This document shows, piece by piece, positions 57,322 to 64,000 of a stretch of 64,000 nt of DNA. Source of the DNA: Protopterus annectens. Lineage: Eukaryota > Chordata > Ceratodontiformes > Protopteridae. The notes under the pieces are model-generated. The model ran no database searches and was not told the DNA's origin. It was given only the letters and a program-made list of their open reading frames with translations. Position numbers and translations under genes: made by a program. Each line of letters starts with the position of its first letter. The first letter of the stretch is position 1. The stretch is taken from the NCBI RefSeq assembly GCF_019279795.1, contig NC_056731.1, forward strand, positions 861,654,986 to 861,718,985. Reading direction: 5' to 3'.

Positions 57322-59222
57322 CTTCCCCCTATGCCTGCCAAACAAAGCTATAATGGCAGCACCTTTGGGCGGAAAACTGGCCTTATTTTCAAAAAACTGG
57401 CACATTGTTACAAAAGACAAATGGATTCTGGATATTATAGACAGAGGCTACAGGTTCCACTTTCACACCCTTCCAGAAATGAGAGGCATGCCAAACCTGC
57501 CACAAAATCAAAGGGCAGAGGCACAAAGACAAATTTCCGCTCTCATGGATATGAAAGCAATTCAAGAGGTACCTGCAAAAGAACAAGGTCAAGGTTTTTA
57601 TTCAAGACTATTTCTGGTACCAAGAAAGGACAAAGATTGGAGACCCATCTTAGACCTATCTATTCTAAACACATATCTAGAGGTACCAAAATTTATGATG
57701 CTCACATTACAGCAGCTTCTTCCCATGCTGGGCAAGGAGTCTTGGCTAGTAACGTTGGACCTCAAGGAGGCATACCTGCATGTCCCTATCAGACAAGATT
57801 GCAGAAGATACCTCAGTTTTCTTGCAGGTTCAACCCATTACCAGTTCTCTGCATTGCCCTTTGGCTTATCTACTGCGCCCAGAGTGTTTACGAAATGCCT
57901 GGCATCAGTAATTGCCTTCTGCAGACAACAAGGAATGCAAATCTACCCATATCTGGACGACTGCCTGATCCAAGTGGACAGCAAGGACATTCTATTGCAG
58001 CATCTGGCGTTTGTAATAAAACTATTAAACTACCTGGGTTACACAGTGAACAAAAAGAAATCAAAACTAATACCTTCTCAACAGATAATTTTCCTGGGTG
58101 CCAGCTTAAATACAACAACCCAGATGGCCTACCTCACGCCAGACAAACAAGGGCAACTGTCTCAATACTTCAACAAAATGGCAACTTTAACCAGACTAAC
58201 TGCAAGGAAAGTCCTGCAGGCTCTGGGGTTCATGGCATCTTGCATCCTACTAATACCATGTGCAAAGCTGCATATGAGGAAACTACAATGGTGCCTAAAA
58301 AACTTATGGTCTCAACACAGCCACAGCTTGGAAACAATTATACCACTCATTCCATGCCTTCAAAAGGAATTTTTGTGGTGGGCTCAAGCATGCCAAAGAA
58401 ACACATGTCTCCCTTTCTGTCTACCTCAAGCAACTCAAATCAACAGACACCTCAGACTACGCCTGGGGAGCACACATGGCAGATCGGTGCATTCAGGGAA
58501 AATGGTCCCAAAAAGAGAAGCACCTACACATCAACCAAAAGGAGATGCTAGCCATGCAAAATGCTCTTATGACCTTCAAAGACCTACTGCATCCAGGCCA
58601 GCTATTAATAAGGACAGACAACACCACAGTCATGTGATACATAAACAAACAGGGGGGGACTCATTCATACCCCCTGTGCAGGCAAGCTATGACCCTGTGG
58701 AACACAGCACTGGAATTACAAATTCAACTACAGGCACAATTCCTGCCAGGGAAGGAAAACACACTGGCAGACAACTTAAGCAGAAATTTGACAGACCCAC
58801 ACGAATGGAAGTTGCATCCTCAAGTCTTCTCAAAGATGACTCAGGCATGGGAACAGCCAGACATAGATCTATTTGCTACCCACAGAAATTACCAGTTGGA
58901 GAAATTCTGTTCAAGGACCTATCATCCACAGGCCTGGAAAGTAGACGCACTCTCTTTCAATTGGACAACATTGACAGTCTATGCCTTCCCGCCTCTACCT
59001 CTACTGACCAAAGTTCTATTAAAAACCAGAGCAGAGAGGCCACAAATGATTCTCATTGCTCCAGACTGGCCACGACAGCACTGGTATCCTCTCCTAAAGA
59101 GCCTGTCACACTCACCACCATGGATCCTACCTCTAGTTCCTCTCCTGTTGTCCCAGCACAACTACAAAACCCTTCACAGCCAGCTCAAAACCTTAAATCT
59201 AGCTGCATGGAGAATACCTTAA
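57278..59222 (+). pseudogene. DIRS-2 RT-RNase H-linker ORF (frameshift and stop)
   Basis: RT in frame from 57278: TKDKWILDIIDRGYRFHFHT, GFYSRLFLVPRKDKDWRPIL, LDLSILNTYLEVPKF, LVTLDLKEAYLHVPI, FSALPFGLSTAPRVFTKCLA, IYPYLDDCLIQVDS (catalytic YLDD), FLGASLNT. At about 58440 the RNase H slips to another frame: TDTSDYAWGAHMADR, HLHINQKEMLAMQNALMTF, LIRTDNTTVM then TGA (58636) where DIRS-1 has TGG. It then reads YINKQGG, LPGKENTLADNLSRNLTDPH. The linker (DIDLFATHRNYQL, WKVDALSFNW, ILIAPDWPRQHWYPLLKSL) ends at 59222. The long 994-codon open frame skips this real RNase H frame. Confidence 0.93.
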
Positions 59223-60262
59223 TTTCCCAACAGACTCTCCTCACCAAGGAGGTGCAGGATATCATCTTGGAGGCCAGGAGACCCTCTACTAGAAAAACCT
59301 ACTCCGCCAAATGGAAACGATTTTGTTCCTGGAATCAAGAAAAGGGCCAGAATCCTTGGGTAATAAATATACCTCAAATTTTACAGTACCTAACTGAGAT
59401 GTTAAACAGTGGCCTTTCCTTCTCCTCCATCAAGATCCACGCTTCAGCCATTTCAGCACAATACAATACAGATCCTCCTTTATTCTCACATCCTCTATTA
59501 AGGCAGTTCCTCAGAGGGGCAAAAAATGTAAAACCCCCACGGAAACCACCAGCCCCAGCTTGGAACCTCAACTTCGTATTGGAAAAGCTGACCCTGCCTC
59601 CTTTTGAGCCAGCTTCTTCAACAGAGCTACAATACTTGTCGTGGAAAACAGCCTTCCTTCTGGCTATTACCTCAGCACGCAGGGTTTCGGAGCTACAGGC
59701 CCTCATGGCTGTGCAACCATTCATCATTTTCCATCATGACAGGGTTTCCTTACGAACCAACCCTACCTTCATGCCAAAGGTAGTATCCAGTGTAGTTTTG
59801 AATCAGACTATTCATTTACCTACCTTTTATCCAAACCCACAGAACAAAGGAGAGAGGCTACTACATTCCTTGGACATTCACAGGCAACTTCGTTATTACT
59901 TGGACAGAACAAAGTCATTCAGGAAATCTGAGCAGCTCTTTGTGTCTTATGCTACAGGTGCTCAAGGAAAGGCTATTTCCAAACAGACTATTTTAAAATG
60001 GATAGCCCACTGCATACGCTTTTGTTATTCATTTCATGGAAAATCAGTGCCTGTATACATCAGATCCCACTCCACCAGGGCTACAGCTACCTCTGCAGCT
60101 TTCCTCAGGGGGGTCCCTACCAAGGACATTTTGGAAGCAGCTACTTGGAGTTCAGTGCACACTTTCTCCAAGCACTACCACCTTCCTCTATACTCAAAAT
60201 CTAGAGCGGGCTTTGCCACAGCAGTCCTGCAGGGCATTCTATCCCCTCCTAATTCCACTTAG
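59223..60262 (+). CDS. DIRS-2 tyrosine recombinase (all catalytic residues present)
   Basis: Residues about 650-994 of the frame opened at 57278; the true start is uncertain because the frame overlaps the linker ORF, read one base back. LEARRPSTRKTYSAKWKRFC opens the core-binding part. Catalytic boxes: TSARRVSELQALM (Arg), KQTILKWIAHCIRFCY, IRSHSTRATATSAAFLRG (H-x-x-R), AATWSSVHTFSKHYHLPLYS (Tyr in KHY). It would insert the double-stranded circle by site-specific recombination. It is the only enzyme domain in the window that looks intact, but gag and RNase H are broken, so it could act only in trans. Confidence 0.9.
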
Positions 60263-60296
60263 TACCTGCCACCCTTACTTAGCTTTGGGATTCTAC

Positions 60297-60400
60297 CCAA
60301 CTGTGATGACTGCAGCTGTATGCACGATGAACATAGTACAGTTTTGTACCTACCATAAATGTAGATGTTCGAGTGCTCATACAGCTGCAGTCCAGGTTAC
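60297..60400 (+). repeat. DIRS-2 internal complementary region
   Basis: 'aactgtgatgactgcagctg', 'tatgcacgatgaa' (complement of the left end), then 'catagtacagttttgtacct', 'accataaatgtagatgttcg', 'agtgctcatacagctgcagt' (complement of the right end). The junction CAT at 60332-60334 records the circle core ATG. Confidence 0.93.
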
Positions 60401-60574
60401 CCTTCCTCCATCCCATCTTAGGACAGGGCTTATGACAAACACCGTTAACATACAACCTTTTTGGGGTATTCCTTTATGGTGTATTTGCTTGCAACTACTG
60501 TTTTGATTTATCTACTTTGTATGTTTGCATAATATCATGTTTTGCCTTCCTTTCTGGGGGCACCTGACATCTGG

Positions 60575-60744
60575 GGCAAGAAAAACTGAAGAAAATGGCG
60601 TCGGCTACCTCTTTTATACCCCTGCCGCACTGACGTCAGGGAAGAAGCGACGACAACCGACGCTGGACCTAGACTTTGGAATTCGGCCGACCGAGGACCC
60701 GCCTGACGGCAGGATAACCCAACTGTGATGACTGCAGCTGTATG
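60575..60744 (-). repeat. DIRS-2 right inverted terminal repeat
   Basis: Begins GGCAAGAAAAACTGAAG, contains the complementary TATA ('cttttatacc') and TGACGTCA, and ends 'gactgcagctgtat'. The outer right end continues to about 60787 ('ctacatttatggtaggtaca'). Confidence 0.95.
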
Positions 60745-60790
60745 AGCACTCAAACATCTACATTTATGGTAGGTACAAAACTGTACTATT

Positions 60791-62477
60791 TGCTCTGAGC
60801 TACAGCACAATGGCACAAAATTCATGGAACCAACTGATATCCCCAACATCCTGGCTGATAGGTTCAGTCCCAACTTTACCTCCCCCCACCTCCTATAGGG
60901 CCCATATCCATACCGGAAGAATGCAGTGTCCCTGCAGTCACAACTGAACAGGTGAAAACTGCGCTATCGAAAGCCAAGAACACAGCATCCATGGAATGGA
61001 CAATATCCCTGGCTGAATTCTACATGAGCTTCAGAATGAACTAGCCCCCCACCTAAGCACCAGGTTCAATCATAGCCTCTCGAGAGGCTTTGTACCTACT
61101 GAATGGTGCACGGCAACAGTTTTACCACTCCACAAAGGGGGAGCCACCACAGACCATGGGAACTATCGCCCTGTTAGCCTGACGAGCCTGGTCTGTAAGG
61201 CCATGGAGCGTATTATCATGAAACTCATAAAAAAGGGTATTGGTAGCTTCCAAACTCTGGACCCCACCCAGTTCGGATTTGTGAAGGGCAGATCATGTCT
61301 CCTGATCCTGGTCGACTTCTTTGAAACAGTCACCAAAGCCGTGGACGAGAGTAAGGCAGTCCACACAGCCTATCTCGACCTTGCCAAGGCTTTTGACACT
61401 ATACCCCATTCTGGTATCATAAATAAAATCACCAAGCTGGGTATAAATCTGTACGTCACAAGATGGGTCACCAACTGGCTTACAGACAGAATCCGCACTG
61501 TAAAAATTGTGAACTCCAAATCCGACTCCAAACCTGTGACAAGTGGACTACCACAGAGTTCAGTCTTGGGTCCCCTCCTGTTTGGGATCTACTTCTCTGA
61601 AGTACAGGCCAACACAGAGGGCCTCTGGCTGACAAAGTTCACAGATGACTGCAAATTGGGTGCCATAGTCAAGTCCCCTAACGATGTGGACATCCTGCAA
61701 AAGGGCCTCACTGAGACTGATGCCTGGTGTCAGAGCCATGGTCTCAAGCTCAACTCCAAAACATGCATTGTCATCCCCTTTGGTAAAAACCCTGTACCCA
61801 TGGACTACCACATAGGCGGCACCCCACTTAACACTGAAGGTGTGATAAGAGACCTCAGGACTCTAGTGGACAATACCCTCTCCTTTGATAATCACATCGC
61901 CACAGTAGTCAGGAAATCCTTCTACGTAGCACACCTCATCACGAAAGGGTTCTCATCCAGGAAAAAAGAAGTAATTGTCCCCCTCTACTCGGTTGTCATC
62001 AGACCCATTATAGAGTACAACACCCCATTTGAAATGTAACTTACAAGGCATCTGCAGCAGCTAGAAAGGCCACAAAAATACCTCACAAAGAAGATTATGA
62101 GACTCTACGCTGACCACTTCAAAAAACTCCTGCTTTACTCCATAGCATATCGCCTACTCCGAGGTGATCTCTGCCCAACATACAAAGCTATGTCAAACCC
62201 TGAGCTGCTGGACATGCTACACCTAAAGAAATACCAATCCCTCACAGCCACACGCTCTAGGGACCTAAACCTCGTCACCACAATTAACAGAACATGCTGG
62301 AGGGATAGATTCCTGTCCCAGAGACTTCCCATACTCTGGAACAAAATACCTATCTATGTCAAGCAGAGTTTGGCGCTAGCACTCTTCAAGAAAAATCTTG
62401 ATGAGTGGATGGAAAATAGGAAATTCACCCCAGGCATCACATCGATGGCCCTGCTAGACAGGGGCGCAGGTAAATAG
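60791..62477 (+). pseudogene. CR1-E ORF2, reverse transcriptase and C-terminus (after DIRS-2)
   Basis: Reading resumes with CSELQHNGTKFMEPTDIPNI and LADRFSPNFTS. A stop and frame change follow, then HSLSRGFVPTEWCTATVLPL, GATTDHGNYRPVSLTSLVCK, AMERIIMKLIKKGIG, LDPTQFGFVKGRSCLLILVD, TAYLDLAKAFDTIPHSGIIN, and LWLTKFTDDCKLGAIV. The catalytic motif is FTDD, with both Asp kept. TAA at 62038-62040 stops the C-terminal part after YNTPFEM, and LLYSIAYRLLRGDLCPTYKA continues to WMENRKFTPGITSMALLDRG at 62477. Confidence 0.92.
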
Positions 62478-62570
62478 CATCCAGGGTGGTGAAAGCCAGG
62501 GAACCTTGTTGGTTTGGCTTACATAGGCCCTAGGGCCAATAGCCTAGTACCTACCTATGAACCTAAGTCC

Positions 62571-64000
62571 ATTTTGACAGATATTATATTCTCAAGTATT
62601 CATCCACAGGCAGAAAGTAATTTCATAACAGCTGCTGTAAAGGATATGCATGTCTAAGGATGAATGGTGTGGGGAGCGTAGAGCTGGGCCCTATTCCTAC
62701 TGACAGGAGCCAGCTACTAGTTGTTTAGCAGCACATGTAGACTATCCAGTGTAATAAAAATACTGTGACATAATCATATTCGAACAACCAACTGAAAACC
62801 AGGTTAAGGGATACTCAGAATAACTAAAAGTAGCTTGTGATGAACAGTTGCATAACATCAAACATTTGTATTTTGCATCTTAAATTTCTGTGCAATAAGA
62901 TAAGACACTGGAAACAATGTACAACAGGTATAGTTGCCTAAGAATAGCAGTGGCTTCCACTGTGCTCATAACATGCATACATACATACATACATAAAATA
63001 CTGATTCCCCAGGCTAGCAGTGAAGATGAAAATATTTGGAGAGAGCTATCATTTATTCTTGACTTCAGCATGTTTTTAGTGCGTTTCACAAATATTTCAA
63101 TCACAAAATGATTATATTAGGGTATGAAAGAAAAACAAAGTAATAAATAAAACCTGAAAACGAGGGTGAGGATTGATGAAAGTAGCAAAACTCTGACGTG
63201 CAGTTTGCTTGGAGCCTCACCTGTTACAAGTGTTGGGGGGGATTTTGTATCTCAAAACTAAGAGCTATAGGTTTAAAGTTTCCAAAGTAACAGGTTACAG
63301 CTTTCTGAGAAAGAAGCCAAAAGTCTCACCTCTGTCTAATGGGCTAGTGACAAGTAATTGGGAGTAAGGGGTTATGAAACTGATATCCCTGTAAACGACT
63401 AAAACTGGGTGGAGTTTCCGACCCAACGTGGTGATCTTTCTCTCATTTTGTATCTCTGTCCATGTCTTGCATGTTTCTCAATTATCTGGCTTCAGGAAAG
63501 AAAGCACTTTAGTCTTTTTAGTATTAGGATTTGTTGCAGTCCTCCTATCTATTCCCTTACTGCTGAAATGTTTTTGTGGTGCTTGGTACCCTTTTCCCTC
63601 TCAAGTATAACCCTTTGGATAATGGACCACCAGCCTCCCACCAAGGGATACTGGAATCATGGTTTGAGAGGCAGAGAGAAGTTGAGCTGTCAGCAGCATC
63701 ATATTACTGCTCAGGAGGTATTTTTCAAATTCTGTCACCATTGCAAACTTAGTGATGTGGTCAGGTGGCCATGCACATAGGCATTAGCAAGGGGGGTGTC
63801 CTGAGTATGAGATGGTATCCCTCAAGTAGTCCTGCCTACCTCATGCCCTGCTAGTGCCTCTTTGTCATTGACTATGGTCTCCAGTAAATATAATGGCATA
63901 GATACACCACAGCATACTTCAGCAGGCATATACCTCTTCATTCCTGTCCCTGCTCATGTTGACTCCTCCAACTCCTGCGCTGCTGACTTATCCTTTGTCA
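62571..64000. other. Unassigned sequence with a small (CATA)n run
   Basis: (CATA)n at about 62974-62996. A 123-codon plus-strand frame at 63409-63780 has hydrophobic composition but no recognised motif or supporting context. Nothing else seen. Confidence 0.45.

Larger units (their letters stand above)
55235..60790 (+). mobile_element. DIRS-type tyrosine-recombinase retrotransposon, copy 2
   Basis: About 5.55 kb inserted in CR1-E ORF2. It has inverted terminal repeats (55247-55416, 60575-60744), gag (55549-57321), RT-RNase H-linker (57278-59222), tyrosine recombinase (59223-60262) and an internal complementary region (60297-60400). The left junction reads CAG-ATG-GTCATCG and the right TGTACT-ATT-TGCTCTG. 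The internal region stores the circle junction TGTACT-ATG-TTCATCG. The target was therefore CAG-ATK-TGCTCTG with no duplication beyond the shared core, as expected for recombinase integration. Same plan as DIRS-1 but clearly diverged. Confidence 0.95.
53130..62570 (+). mobile_element. CR1-type LINE, copy E, interrupted by DIRS-2
   Basis: Plus-strand full-length-type CR1: leader, ORF1 (53130-54098), ORF2 APE and linker (54140-55237), DIRS-2 insertion (55235-60790), remaining ORF2 (60788-62477) and a 3' UTR to about 62570 ending 'cctatgaacctaag', a CR1-type tail. Without the DIRS the element would be about 3.9 kb. It has the best preserved ORF1 and APE of the five copies. Confidence 0.92.

Noticed and set aside
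63409..63780. Possible membrane-protein exon (123 codons)
   Set aside because: Hydrophobic stretches alone are weak evidence; no homology recognised and no flanking exon seen.

Overview
The window looks like intergenic DNA from a vertebrate with a large, transposon-packed genome. I found no host protein-coding gene, tRNA or rRNA. Most of the 64 kb is retrotransposon sequence of types found together in lungfish, salamanders, caecilians and non-teleost fishes: CR1-type LINEs with an esterase ORF1, L1-like, L2-like and RTE-like LINEs, Penelope-like elements (PLEs) and DIRS tyrosine-recombinase retrotransposons. Very long CA/TA microsatellites and one 500-base assembly gap are also present. I cannot name the species. 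Every coding region is broken by stops or frameshifts, so the elements are fossils of different ages.

Layout. 1-2.16 kb: unassigned sequence with a TA/CA microsatellite. 2.17-6.43 kb: an L1-like LINE (+) carrying a SINE-like insertion with a 13-bp target-site duplication (TSD). 7.7-7.89 kb: a LINE/SINE tail running into the gap (7887-8386). 8.39-13.1 kb: CR1 copy A (-), split by a 984-bp hAT-type element with terminal inverted repeats and an 8-bp duplication. 13.46-13.64 kb: a short hAT-like MITE. 13.9-19.06 kb: a PLE reverse-transcriptase fossil between inverted repeats, the right arm of which is split by a 3.2-kb RTE LINE. 19.06-21.9 kb: CR1 copy B (-). 22.85-25.23 kb: a second PLE (-) with reverse transcriptase and GIY-YIG endonuclease. 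25.48-31.05 kb: DIRS copy 1 (+). 31-33.7 kb: dispersed repeats. 33.9-41.0 kb: an L2-like LINE (-) split by CR1 copies C and C'. 42.0-46.5 kb: CR1 copy D (-). 47.4-49.76 kb: a degraded LINE (-). 49.88-52.81 kb: a tandem array of about 620-bp units. 53.0-62.57 kb: CR1 copy E (+), interrupted by DIRS copy 2 (55.24-60.79 kb). 62.6-64 kb: nothing recognised.

How the parts relate. The CR1 copies share one plan: ORF1 with a Cys-rich motif and a GDSL/SGNH esterase, then ORF2 with APE endonuclease and reverse transcriptase. The two DIRS copies share inverted terminal repeats, an internal complementary region equal to the joined ends, gag, RT-RNase H, and a tyrosine recombinase in another frame. They are diverged, so they come from different subfamilies. 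Nesting gives a relative chronology: DIRS-2 is younger than CR1-E; the hAT element is younger than CR1-A; the SINE is younger than the L1; the RTE is younger than the PLE inverted repeat; CR1-C/C' are younger than the L2.

The observation most worth following is the array of about 4.7 units of roughly 620 bp directly upstream of CR1-E. With its partial last unit and non-repeated linker it resembles the monomer promoters of rodent L1. No new defence or metabolic system is visible.
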